Of a DNA stretch of 64,000 nucleotides, positions 34,136-44,510 are shown one piece after another; the first letter of the stretch is position 1; every line of letters starts with the position of its first letter. This DNA comes from Prostheceraeus crozeri (lineage: Eukaryota > Platyhelminthes > Polycladida > Euryleptidae), in NCBI GenBank assembly GCA_907163375.1, contig CAJQUW010003387.1, forward strand, positions 248,001-312,000. The letters run 5' to 3'. The translations under genes were made by a program, and so were the position numbers. Below the pieces are notes generated by a model. It searched no databases and was not told the DNA's origin. It saw nothing but the letters and a program-made list of their open reading frames with translations.

Positions 34136-37100
34136 ATGCCGCAAAATATCGAATTGAAACGCGCTAGGGATCGTAGATATCGGGAAAGAAAAAGAAATGA
34201 TCCGGAATACAGAGCCCGCAGATCAGAGGCAGTGAAGCGTAGTCATAAGAGAAAACTTGAGACCGAAACTCCTCGGGAAAATAGAATAAGGAAAAGAAAA
34301 GACAGAATAAGAAAACAGCAATATAGAAAAAAGAAAAACGAGGTTCTCCTTCCTCTTCATGTAAATCAGGAGCAGGAAGAAATTCTCTTCCTAAATTTAA
34401 GCTGTTCTTCAGCCAAGTCAGATGCGGCAAAAGACAGAGAAAAGCGAAAAATGAAGCAATCGCTAGTAAATCTAAAGCGAGAGAATATACAGCTACAACG
34501 AAGGGTTTGGAAGTTTTCGAAAAAACTAATTCGCAGTCGTAGAAAGATTGAGGCCCAAGACATACCGAGAGCAACACATAACTCGCCTAGAAAACTAGGG
34601 TTAGACGACATGCAGTCATGTAAACGTACTCGAAGAACACTCGTCGCTCACTACAGATTGACAAGATATTTGAGATGCAACCCTCAAACAAGAAAAGTTC
34701 TCCTTTCGGCTGCTAGGAACATTGTTCGAAAATATCAAGGAATGAAAGGCACATTCAAAAAGTCCTCTATTAACTACAAGTCTATGAAGAAGGTTGATTC
34801 AAAGCCTCGTCCGAAGAAAATGCCACCAAACGTCATAACCGAATTTTATTGCCGCGATGACAACAGTCGTTTAACGGCTGGTAAAAAGGAAACCATTACG
34901 CGGAATAGACAGAAAATCCAAAAGAGATATCTGAATTTTTCTATTGACTTCTTATACGAAAAGTTTACAAGCGAGCACGGAGATGTTGTTGGCAGGACCA
35001 CATTCTACCTCAACAGACCTTTCTTTGTTGTTAAACCGAAGATCAACGACAGAGAACAATGTCTATGTCTACAATGTGCCAATGTTCAGGTTAGTTCTAT
35101 AAAGTTTTAAGCCGTAAAATGTATAAAATCAAATACTTTATTGTGCAAGAAGGTGTGACAATACATTTATTAGAAATATTATCATATCATAAGACAGAAA
35201 TGTTGAAATAGCCATTTCGTAAAATCCATTGTACATTGTATTCATTTAACTTATGTAACCAAAATCTAGGTTCTTAATCTTATACGGAAGAATACTCTAT
35301 CTATCATAGAATTTCACAGAAATTTAGTGCATAATGCATACCAGCTTACCAGATATCAATTATGAAATTTAAATAAAATTTAATTTAAATTTGCCAGTGG
35401 CTTATTTAAATTTCATAAGAAATTTATTTGACCTGAACAGTACAACTTAAGTTATTCAGTATAAATTGATGCATCATGTAAAAGCATGTAATTGATTCAT
35501 GGTTAAGGAAAACATAAAAACGTTTAAATATAATTCTGAGTTTTTTCATACAGTACGATTATAAACTGAAATGGAAAAGTAGTATATCACGAGCTGCTGA
35601 TACAAATAAAGTTCTTCGCGAATATGCCGGCATTCAATTTACACGATGTGCATGTACGCGTATAGATTAACTTACTTATCTTCACGCCTTTATTGGAATC
35701 TAAATATCGCTACGGATTCTTCCGAGATATTTTATAAAGTGATTGAGGTCATTGCTCTGATGAAAGTTCTGAACGAATAACAGCGCTTTAAATTTTCATC
35801 TACTATAAATAGGCAAATTCGATAGCTGGTAACTTGCTTAAATTCCCTTTTTTCAGCTGATGGTGGATGCTCTGTACGGTCACAATATCCTCAATAATCG
35901 AGATCTTCCGACCCTCATCAACAGAATCGTGTGCTCAACCGATTCCATAAAGTGCGTGGAACGTAAATGTGAAACATGTGCTACGCTGAATGCTTCTCAA
36001 ATGAGTAATGTTACCGCAACCTTTATCACGTACTATCGGTGGGAACGCAATCAAGATGAGGCAACACATTTCATCAGTACGAAATGTATGCAGGTAAGGT
36101 TGACTTATGAAAAATGATCAGAATTTTATCAACGTTTTGATTTGTTAGTTGATAAACAGCTAATTCAGAGTTTTTAGGCCTATTCTAGGAACTTATTTAC
36201 AAATTATCAATTAAATAACGTAAAACAAAAAAATAACATAAAAAAGCGTAAATAACTTCACATTGATAGGACGGGCGTGGAAAATTTTAGTAATAGCTAT
36301 AAGTATCGTCAACAAATTGGATCTCAGAATCAGCTAGTAATAAATAATATCGCAACATCGATACTTAATTCGTAGCGAGGAATTTACCATGTGCGTATAA
36401 GTGATTATTTGAATTATCTACATATATTTTCTGTTATATTTCAGAAAATCGAAAGTGCTGTTGGACTCGTACGACAATTTGAGGAAAATTTGGCTAAATA
36501 TGCGATTCATCTCTTCAGAGTCGTTAATCAGTTCCGGCAAATTCGATTTGTGAAGTCTAATTTATCCGAAGATGAGATGATAATTCATATTGATTTTTCC
36601 GAGAATTACACAACGAAAAATAGTATGGAAGTACAAGCCGCCCACTTCGGAAATCACCATCAGATAACTATCCATCAAGGTGTTTGCTACACTAAAAACA
36701 AGCCTCCACAATGCTTCGTGACCTTATCCGATGATAATCGCAAAACTGCAGAGGAGATTGCAGCTCACGTCAATGCATTCCTCCTCGACAATCATTCGAT
36801 GATGAAAAAGGTACGGAAATCAAATATCTAGGCTATATGATACTAAATACACTATGAAAAGTTTGTATCCGAGAAAAAGTACTTAAATTCGTATCACCTT
36901 ATAAATTGATTTAATATATTTTAGATTTTAATTTTTTTTAATTTTAATAATTTTGTTATAGATATGATTTCCTATTCGCAAAGAATTTGTTTGAAGATAT
37001 TTGTTGATTTGCCTATCAACAACATGTTTCCATTCAATCATGCTTCGTTTTCTTATGCAACAAATTATAGATAACTTATAAAGTGAGTATTAAACATACG

Positions 37101-37742
37101 TGCACTAATTAGTTGAGCTCATTTTTGTTTCAGATAACGATTGTGTCGGACTCCCCTCTGAGTCAATATAGAAATCGCTCGATGTTATATTTGATGATGA
37201 AAGTGTGTATCGCTCATGGTATGGAGGAGTATGAATGGATATACACGGAAACGGGTCACGGGAAAGGCGCACCGGATGGGCTTGGTGCTATAGTAAAGCC
37301 GATGGCCGATAACCATGTGTCCCATGAAAGACATTCTATCCAGTCTGCAAGAGACATCATTCCTCTTCTATCTCAAACTAAGATAGATGCAAAAGTGGTA
37401 GGTTTTTCTATTATTTCATTTTGTTGTGAATAAGTTAATTTTGATCAACTGATTTTCGAGTAATCTAAAGGAATAAAAAACAAAATAAGCTTACATTGTT
37501 TTAATCCATATTTTCCTTTAATTTATAACTTTGAATGTTTCTTTCAGGTGAGCAGTAGAGAAATCGATGTAATGAAGAATATGCTCAATAATATCCGACT
37601 ACGGCCTATAATTGGTATCGCCAAATGCCATCACGTGGTTTTTCAGAAGGAAAAAATCATTTTCCGGGATTTGGCTTACAACTGCAGTAGACCTATTGGA
37701 TGCAAATTCTTTAATTCACAACATTGGCAATATCTGTACTGA
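34136..37742 (+). CDS. Sola-like transposase, five coding exons, 671 aa
   Basis: The coding exons are 34136-35089, 35857-36093, 36445-36810, 37134-37397 and 37548-37742 (TGA). Every junction is GT-AG (donors GTTAGT, GTAAGG, GTACGG, GTAGGT; acceptors TTTCAG), every intron is phase 0, and the frame stays open throughout. Residues ~1-70 are extremely Arg/Lys-rich with bZIP-like repeats (RRYRERKRNDPEYRARR), probably DNA binding and nuclear import. Around residues 245-330 lie DDNSRLTAGKKET, RNRQKIQKRYL and CLCLQCANVQ. The catalytic candidates are Asp in IIHIDFSENY (exon 36445), Asp in ITIVSDSPLSQYRNR at the start of exon 37134, and Asp in TGHGKGAPDGLGAIVK, giving a DDD pattern. CxxC-like pairs in exon 35857 (CVERKCETCATL) may bind zinc. 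It should excise and insert this element. No polyadenylation signal is obvious before the 3' array. Confidence 0.82.
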
Positions 37743-37851
37743 CAATGACTTTTGTGACTTTTGTGATTGGTTGCATATTTCTGAAGAAATACTGTCATGA
37801 AAACTTTGAGTATTTCAATTGCCTTTTAATTCCCCCAGCTGGCACAGTCTG

Positions 37852-37978
37852 TAGTCCCTTAAATAGCGCTTGATGTCACTTAATCGAATCATGTTGTCCC
37901 TTAACCGACGCCTAATGTCCATTAACCGACGCCTGATGTCCCTTAACCGACGCCTGATGTCTCTTAACCGACGCCTTA
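37852..37978 (+). repeat. 3' subterminal tandem array, six 21-bp units
   Basis: The unit is TGTCCCTTAACCGACGCCTGA. The last four (37895-37978) are nearly identical: TGTCCCTTAACCGACGCCTAA, TGTCCATTAACCGACGCCTGA, TGTCCCTTAACCGACGCCTGA and TGTCTCTTAACCGACGCCTTA. Two degenerate units precede them. The array begins only ~110 bp after the transposase stop codon and ends ~175 bp before the transposon end. Confidence 0.9.
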
Positions 37979-38153
37979 TTTCTTAAAAATCACGTCTATA
38001 ATCAAAACTCGTAAAGTGGTGTGGTTTTCATTGCTTTTTCTGCAATCTACAGCAAATTTCGATTCAGATATGCGTTTTATTTGTAAAAATTGAGTTACAA
38101 AATCTGAAAGACAATTTTGACCCAAAAAGTAGGAGTTGTGGCTGAATTCACCC

Positions 38154-39055
38154 TTCAGAACCCCTTTGAAAGCACTGTCAGAATGGTAAGATTACCGGTT
38201 TGAATATTTATCGGTATGGCTAGGTAGCCAGTCACGGAGAACTTTAATCCATATTGAGAACGCTCTATGAGGATTCTGGAAAAGGCATTTTGGCATCCGC
38301 GTCGTTTTCGAATGTGAAGTCGATGCATTTGCTGTTAAACACTATTATGCCAATCCCTATTGTTGGCCATGTTGGCCATTGCCAGGAATTTGTGGCATGA
38401 TTTCATGCAAGACCTCTATTCCGATTGGTGAACTTCATAGCAAATTGCAATCCACGAACAATTTCTCATATGAGACTGCACTACTGATTTTACTTTTGGG
38501 AATATTACTTGGCCAGTCATTATATTTTTAGAGATTGGAAAGAGCCAATAAAAATTAGTAGAATTTATCAATAATTGCTAATTAGTGCAATACATTTCTG
38601 CTACTTTCCGTAGCTATCATCAGGCAGTAAATGAATGATTTACAGAATAAAATTTGAACTTCACATCAAGAGGTACATATTGTTTTGCTGATGTTGGGTG
38701 ATTGTTGTCTGAACGAGAAATATAGACAAATAATAAACCCAACCACTGTTGTAATTATAGCCTATTTCTTAACATGGATATCAAGACTTCAAGACAAGTC
38801 CTCGCAAAGTAATTTTAATGATAGCGAATGTCTTCTAATTCCAGGCAACGACTAACTTATATGATAAATTGTGATATTAAATTCATGATGCATGTAATTA
38901 ATTATCGCCTCTTCTGTTATTCCTTATTATTATTATGTCACGTGCTTGTACATTCCATCTGTCACCTCATTGATTTTACATAACCATTTTATCATTTTGT
39001 CACTCATATAGATCATTTTTAAATCACGTGTTTCAAATTCAAGACAAACGTTTAA
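38154..39055 (-). repeat. Penelope palindrome, left arm (complement of 41737-42851)
   Basis: Reverse complement of the right arm over ~900 bp. It includes TTTGAAAGCACTGTCAGAAT at the outer end, GGCCAACATGGCCAACAATA-like blocks, and a segment homologous in antisense to the 3' untranslated region at 40628-40790. The right arm carries an extra ~215 bp near 42087-42303 that is absent here. The arm continues outward at 31590-31663, on the other side of the Sola-like insertion. Confidence 0.88.
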
Positions 39056-39106
39056 AATTTTTAACTTATACAATAAACTTTTCATTATGAGATGGTAAAC
39101 TCAGCT

Positions 39107-39474
39107 TTTTTGATCATTGTATGAGGATAACTGCTAAGTTGAAGAGTTCTATGAAAACTATTCTCACACTTTTTTTATTTTGCATCATTCGAGCATCGTT
39201 CTGCTATTCTGTCTTTCTCGTTTTTTATAAAGTTCATTTTTACTTCTTGAAGTATATGGGAACGATAATGCACCAAACGGTTTTTCTTTGCTGGTTTACG
39301 ATAAAAGTCGAAAGTGCGTTCATCTGAAGCATGTAGTGTAACGCAGACGTCAAGAAGTCTCAGACGATTATGATTGCCACCAGGTAATTCAACATGAAAT
39401 TTTGTGTTGTCGTTTTGAGAATTAGGATGTTGAAGAAGTAACATTGCTTGATATTTGTTTTGTACAATCGCAAA
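39107..39474 (-). pseudogene. Penelope-like RT fragment, inverted copy
   Basis: On the minus strand it repeats, at about 95% by eye, the part of the RT frame from FAIVQNKYQAM to RCSNDAK and the bases beyond. It is the complement of 39596-39962, separated from it by a ~120-bp spacer. Motif C (YVDD) lies in the spacer side and is absent from this copy. Plus-strand frames here are antisense artefacts. Confidence 0.85.
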
Positions 39475-40458
39475 TGACAGTGGCTTGTATACCGTCATTC
39501 ATAATGTCTACATGGACACCATTGAAGCTACCGCTCTGATAAGAATGAGATCAATGCACGATGAACCATTTTTCATGCGCTATGTCGATGATTGTTTTGC
39601 GATTGTACAAAACAAATATCAGGCAATGTCACTTCTTCAACATCCTAAATCTCAAAACGATAACACAAAATTTCAAGTTGAATTACCTGGTGGCAATCAT
39701 AATCGTCTGAGTCTTCTTGACTTCTGCGTTACACTACATGCTTCAGATGAACGCACTTTCGACTTTTATCGTAAACCAGCAAAGAAAAACCGTTTGGTGC
39801 ATTATCGTTCCCATATACTTCAAGAAGTAAAAATGAACTATATAAAAAACGAGAAAGACAGAATAGCAGAACGATGCTCGAATGATGCAAAATAAAAAAA
39901 GTGTGAGAATAGTTTTCATAGAACTCTTCAACTTAGCAGTTATCCTCATACAATAATCAAAATCGCAAGCAATAAAGAAACGACAAGAAAAAAGGAAACG
40001 AAGTGAACAGAATGTTGAATACATGCATTTCCCATTTCCATTCGTCTCCGAAAAGTAGACAAACAAATCAAGAACGTGTTTGGCCGAGAAAACATAACTG
40101 TTAGAGTAACAAGGAAGAACAAAACCTTACGAAGTGCTTTGAAGCAAAAGCGACCAAATCAAGAGTGCACACTTCAAAATTGTCCCATCAGAGGCAAAAA
40201 AATGTGTTTCCAAAGGTGTGTAGTATATCAAGTTACATGTGACAAGTGCAAACAATTTCATATTGGTGAACACAGCACCAACATCAACTCATCCGTATTC
40301 AAACACTTGCAAACGTGCAACATCTCTAAGACAAGAATAACAGCAACAATGATTCAACCAACCTTCGTTTGAGAGAAGCCTATTACATTAACAAGCTACA
40401 ACCAAAGATCAACTCAAGACACGAACTTGACAGTTATAAAGATTTCCTCTTTCATTGA
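39475..40458 (+). pseudogene. Penelope-like element: RT palm end plus GIY-YIG endonuclease, frameshifted
   Basis: The first frame (to 39895) holds VYMDTIEATAL, then FFMRYVDDCFAIV, the catalytic YVDD of Penelope-type reverse transcriptase, LSLLDFCVTL, and FYRKPAKKNRLVHYRSH. After a frame jump near 39893 it continues KKCENSFHRTLQL; further jumps near 40003 and 40050 lead to FPFVSEK and then VDKQIKNVFGRENITVR. The GIY-YIG domain follows: CVVYQVTCDKC, QFHIGEHS, KHLQTC. A last jump near 40345 gives RLREAYYINKLQPKIN with a candidate catalytic Glu, ending at 40456-40458. RT motifs upstream of YVDD are missing. At least four frame breaks make it a pseudogene. Confidence 0.85.
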
Positions 40459-40627
40459 CTTTATTATTCTACAGTATTCAGATGTTCAATTCACATCCTA
40501 TTTCATCCCTTTTTTCTTCCTGTCAGGTCATTAACTATAAATGCTATTGGTACTATGAAACCCTTTACTACTTGCCGCGTAGCTCCTTCTCTTATCTTGC
40601 CATAGTTTTGTATATTTTGTATATCTT

Positions 40628-40790
40628 TCTTATGCATCTCTTGATGTGAAGTTCAAATTTTATTCTGTAAATCATTCATTTCCTGCCTGATGATAGCTAC
40701 GAAAAGTAGCAGAAATGTTTTGCACTAATTAGCAATATTGATAAATTCTACCAATTTACTTGGCTCTTTCCAATCTCTAAAAATAAACTG
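40628..40790 (+). repeat. Penelope 3' untranslated segment (three copies), with CTGATGA...GAAA motif
   Basis: GTGAAGTTCAAATTTTATTC to CTTTCCAATCTCTAAAAATA recurs at 42334-42485 in the same orientation and at 38527-38690 in antisense. It holds CTGATGATAGCTACGAAAAG followed by TAGCAGAAATG: CUGAUGA, a GCTAC/GTAGC stem, then GAAA. This looks like a hammerhead core, but I could not find a convincing stem I or cleavage dinucleotide. The 42.39 kb copy has CTAATGA. Confidence 0.7.
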
Positions 40791-41736
40791 ATTTTGCTGC
40801 ATAATTAGACTACGGATGCCAAATATTATGCTATTAGAAAAATATTCACTGAATAGCTTTCCCAATAACTATGATCAATTAATTTCTTTTTTCCGAGCTT
40901 TGATATGATGATATTTTCATGATATTTTATCATTAATATTTCAGAGTCCATTGATACTACATGGGAAATAGTCAAGTCTAGAAGTGACCTTGACAGATCC
41001 TCCTGTGTGTCCTTCACCAAAGCTTTTGACCTTTACAGTTTATATCAAAATATATAAAAGATTCTATACTTTCGAATTTTACATTTTTCATAAAGAATCG
41101 CTGTATTTGAACTACTGGAAGGTCAAAATTTTTGAAAATTCTTCTATCGAATTTTTGAATATTTTTGCAAGCATTTTGTGTGATAACTTTGCGACGCTAA
41201 TGCTGCGATAACAGGGCTCCCCGATTTTCAGCATGAGTCAGTATCATGTGACAATGTAGGTCTTCCTGAATTCGTGAATATGTAGATTTCATCTTAATAT
41301 ATTACGATCATAGCCTCATTTTGACTGTCATGTATAACGGCGGACATATCCATATCGAGTGAATATGGTGCATTGTCTCGGAGGTGTACTTCGCAATCCA
41401 TGCTCTGTGGGAATCGCCTCCGGAGAAATACTACCTGATTTTTCAGCGTACCAATATTCTCTATGATACCAATGAAGTCAAGGTGGTGTAGTAATGTGAG
41501 CAACATCAAGTTTCGTGTTAGCGTCCTAGATATTGTTAATACATAAAGTTAATACATGAAGCTCTATAAACTTAATTTACCATAGTGAGCTTCAGTCTTT
41601 GGAAAAACAATATCTAATAGGTATCTGATATCTATAAGTATCTAACACCTAATTACCTAAGAAATTTGTCTGCTGAAAAAAATTTTCCGCTGACTTTACG
41701 ATTTCATAGTCAAAGTCTATTATAAGTTAGAAATTC
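40791..41736. other. Unique spacer inside the Penelope palindrome
   Basis: It begins at a junction where CTGATTTTGC, found in reverse in the arms, follows the 3' segment directly. The ~900 bp have no partner in the left half. Short frames are not recognised. Confidence 0.45.
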
Positions 41737-42930
41737 AAAACGTCTGTTTTCAATTTGAAACGCGTGATTTAAAAATGATCTATATGAGTGACAAAATGAT
41801 AAAATGGTTATGTAAAATTAATGAGGTGGTAGCAGGAATGTGCAAGCACGTGACATAACAATAGGGAATAAAAGAAGAGGCGATAATTCATTACATGCAT
41901 CATAAATTTAATATCATAATTTATCATATAAGTTAGTCGTTGCCTAGAATTAGAAGACATTCGCTATCATAAAAATTACTTTGCGAGGACTTGTCTTGAA
42001 GTCTTGATATCCATGTTAAGAAACAGGCTATAATTACAACAGTGGTTGGGTTTATTATTTGTATTTATTTCTCGTTCAGACAACAATCAGAGTTTATTAA
42101 TAAATTTTGTTTGTAAGTTTTGGAAAGCCAGTCTATATACAGTCATGCAGTTGTCATGCATTTAATCAAATAGAATTGTGAAGTTATCAAGTAACTCACC
42201 TGTGATCGAATTGACAATTATGAAATACAAGTATTGCGAGAGCTACTGAAATTTTCTTCCAAAATTCGTGCACGAGCTTCTTATTATTGTTAATTTGTAG
42301 ATTGTCACCCAACATCAGCAAAACGACATGCATCTTTTGATGTGAAGTTCAAATTTTATTCTGTAAATCATTCATTTACTGCCTAATGATAGCTACGGAA
42401 AGTAGCAGAAATGTATTGCACTAATTTGCAATTATTGATAAATTCTACTGATTTTCATTGGCTCTTTCCAATCTCTAAAAATAAATGACTGGCCAAGTAA
42501 TATTCCCAAAAGCAAAATCAGTAGTGCAGTCTCATATCAGAAATTGTACGTTGTTTGCAATTTGCTATGAAGTTCACCAATTGTAGTAGAGGACGTGCAT
42601 GGAATCATGCCACAAATTCCTGGCAATGGCCAACATGGCCAACAATAGGGATTGGCATGGTAGTGCTTAACAGCAAATGCATCGACTACACATTTGAAAA
42701 CGACGCGGATTCCAAAATGCTTTTTCTAGAATCCTCATAGAGCGTTCTCAATATGGATTAAAGTTCTCCGTGACTGGCTACCTAGCCATACCGATAAATA
42801 TTCAAACCGGTAATCTTACCATTCTGACAGTGCTTTCAAAGGGGTTCTGAAATTCAGTTCGTGCCGCACAGCTAGCTCTGTTCCGAAGGGAACCTGAGAC
42901 ATAGGACCGATAAAATCCAAGCTTCGCTGC
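41737..42930 (+). repeat. Penelope palindrome, right arm, with empty Sola-like target site
   Basis: Complement of 38154-39055 plus 31590-31663, so the homology runs uninterrupted across 42848-42851, where the left arm carries the 6.5-kb transposon. It includes the 3' segment with the CTAATGA...GAAA motif and an extra ~215-bp insertion at ~42087-42303. Frames here, such as those at 42802-43038, are repeat translations. Confidence 0.88.
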
Positions 42931-43855
42931 AATGCTGTGGTCGTAGTGAAGAGCAATGTCGGTTGAGGTGCAGGCGAGAGTCAGGTGGGACGCTGAATGA
43001 GAGGCGAAAAGGGGAAAACAAAGAGCAATCATGAGCATGGATGTTGAACGCTCTGAGGTAGACAGGCACTCTCTAGATCATGATATGACTCTGTGCGGTA
43101 TAGAGGTAATTGATAGAGAACAAATTTGGAGGAAGAGGATTGTTAAAGAGGCTGTCTAGACAAAGAAATTCAAATATTCCAATCGCACAAAACACACCCT
43201 CAGCTCTCATTGGTGCTATATTCTTAAATCCCGCGACTAGATTGGAGTCATGAAGAGCGACGTGTGCTTCTAGCAGACGCTATGCGGGTTGTGTTTTATT
43301 GCCAAGCAGTGTCTCAATTTGAACCTATGATACTTTAAAGGAATTAAGGAACATGGTACTATATAGCACATCATTGTGGCTAAAACAATTAAGCCGACCC
43401 TTGTTATTTTTCTATTTTAATTAATTAACAACTGTAAGCAATTGTGAGAGCCATATCAGACATCTCATTATCTATACTCATTCCAACTTTTCGCAGACTT
43501 GTGTGTGCTTTTGTGTAATTATTTAAAATATAACTTTATTAATGGCATCATATGATTATAAACTGAAATGAATTAAAATGACGTAAAATTGCAACACGTC
43601 TGCACATTAAGTAGGCGAAAGAGGCTTCGCAAATTCTTTGATTTAATCAGGAATGTCAAAGCGCCAAGTGGTCGAAAATTGACTTTTTTTGTAGGTGCTG
43701 TTGGAAATTCGCTGCAATTTCCTCTTGAATACAGGAATAATTGTAGACTATCACGTGTAGGCCTTTCACGCGGTTGACTGCTTCCTAAATCGTGATCCGA
43801 CCAGCATTTGAAAGAGATTATTTCTATTCATTGTGAGTTGCTGAAGATGCAGATA
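42931..43855. other. No recognised feature
   Basis: Flank beyond the right Penelope arm. No gene recognised. Confidence 0.4.
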
Positions 43856-44060
43856 AAATAATTGAATATTGAGTTACATTCTCAGTTGAAAAATGGGAAC
43901 AGAATTGAATAACTGCCATTTAATCCAATATCAGGAATCATCAGCAAGTCTACTTTACGTGTCTGAACACCGACACAACTCCCTTTTTAAAGTTGTAAAT
44001 TTTACCATACCAGTTGTAAATTTGAGATTTGCAACTAGTTAGTTAGTAAAATTTCAACAG
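43856..44060 (+). repeat. Dispersed repeat F, copy 1
   Basis: Aligns in direct orientation with 47315-47525. Shared words: GAATATTGAGTT/GGATATTGAGTT, CCAATAT.A.GAATCATCAGCA, CGACACAACTCCCT, TTTAAAGTTG. Moderately diverged; nature unknown. Confidence 0.6.
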
Positions 44061-44508
44061 GCACTCATTAAATATCAAACATTTCTGAAGATGGCTCTTG
44101 TAAGTCAAGCTTCTCTCTACTGTCACACCGAGGTAGGTAGGAGTCGGATAGTGTTTGACACGAACACAGTTCATATAAATGTCCAACGCATTTTCATTTT
44201 GGCTGTTATTGAGGTGGAAGCTCGATTCAACAGTTTTCATTACACTATGCCGAAGATACTTCAACCCTCTGCAATTAGCTGCCATCTATGCCTTGTCGTT
44301 GCACAAAAATCAGTCTGATTTGACCAATATTTTTTAGAAACACATGGAAGACTTTATCGTATCCAGTCATTTCATCACTCTTTAAGGCACCAAGTGTTTC
44401 CTCCTCAGTCAGTGGGTCGGGTTTCACGGTGTTGCTTGATTCGACGTAATTTGCGTTGCTTAATTCTCTAATTTTAGCCTTATCGCGAGTTGGTTTTCCT
44501 TGTTTCAC
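44043..44508 (-). pseudogene. LINE fragment with the RT core deleted
   Basis: Minus strand. The upstream part (44508-44320) has SSNTVKPDPLTEEETLGALK...FLKNIG, resembling the LINE segment before RT (FTxEEVxxALKxxKxxGxDxIxxEFLKNLG). The next frame (44285-44100) has VESSFHLNNSQNEN and YPTPTYLGVTVERSLTYKSHL, which resembles the region after RT (KTxxxxFHLNNxxA, TPxYLGVTLDRxLTYKxHL). The catalytic RT motifs expected between are missing, so an internal deletion joins the two near 44280. Confidence 0.6.
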
Positions 44509-44510
44509 CA

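Larger units (their letters stand above)
31664..38153 (+). mobile_element. Sola-like DNA transposon, 6,490 bp, apparently intact
   Basis: The terminal inverted repeats are GGGTGAATTCAGCTAGAACT at the left and, reverse complemented, GGGTGAATTCAGCCACAACT at the right (19 of the first 22 identical). A perfect TTCA duplication flanks it. Inside are iteron arrays near both ends (32042-32443 and 37852-37978) and one spliced gene encoding a 671-residue transposase. A matching uninterrupted target sequence occurs at about 42830-42870 on the minus strand, proving the boundaries. Sola elements are defined by DDD transposases and 4-bp target duplications, which fits; the assignment still needs a profile search. 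The intact gene and clean ends imply a recent insertion. Confidence 0.82.

Noticed and set aside
34164..34611. Minus-strand frames with hydrophobic, signal-like stretches
   Set aside because: They are antisense to the Arg/Lys-rich first coding exon of the transposase; lysine codons read backwards give Phe/Leu-rich peptides.
37852..37978. CRISPR-like array of regularly spaced repeats
   Set aside because: The 21-bp units are contiguous without unique spacers, and the genome is eukaryotic; it is a transposon subterminal array.
39121..39327. Hydrophobic plus-strand frame that could be read as a membrane protein (and its twin at 39743-40066 minus)
   Set aside because: Both are antisense translations of the Penelope RT palindrome arms; the sense frames carry the recognisable RT sequence.
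38144..42852. First reading: the whole palindrome inserted as one unit into a site resembling 31660
   Set aside because: The outer sequence left of 38154 is the transposon terminus (GCTGAATTCACCC). Treating 31664-38153 as the inserted unit gives a perfect TTCA duplication and an empty site, whereas the other reading gives no TSD.
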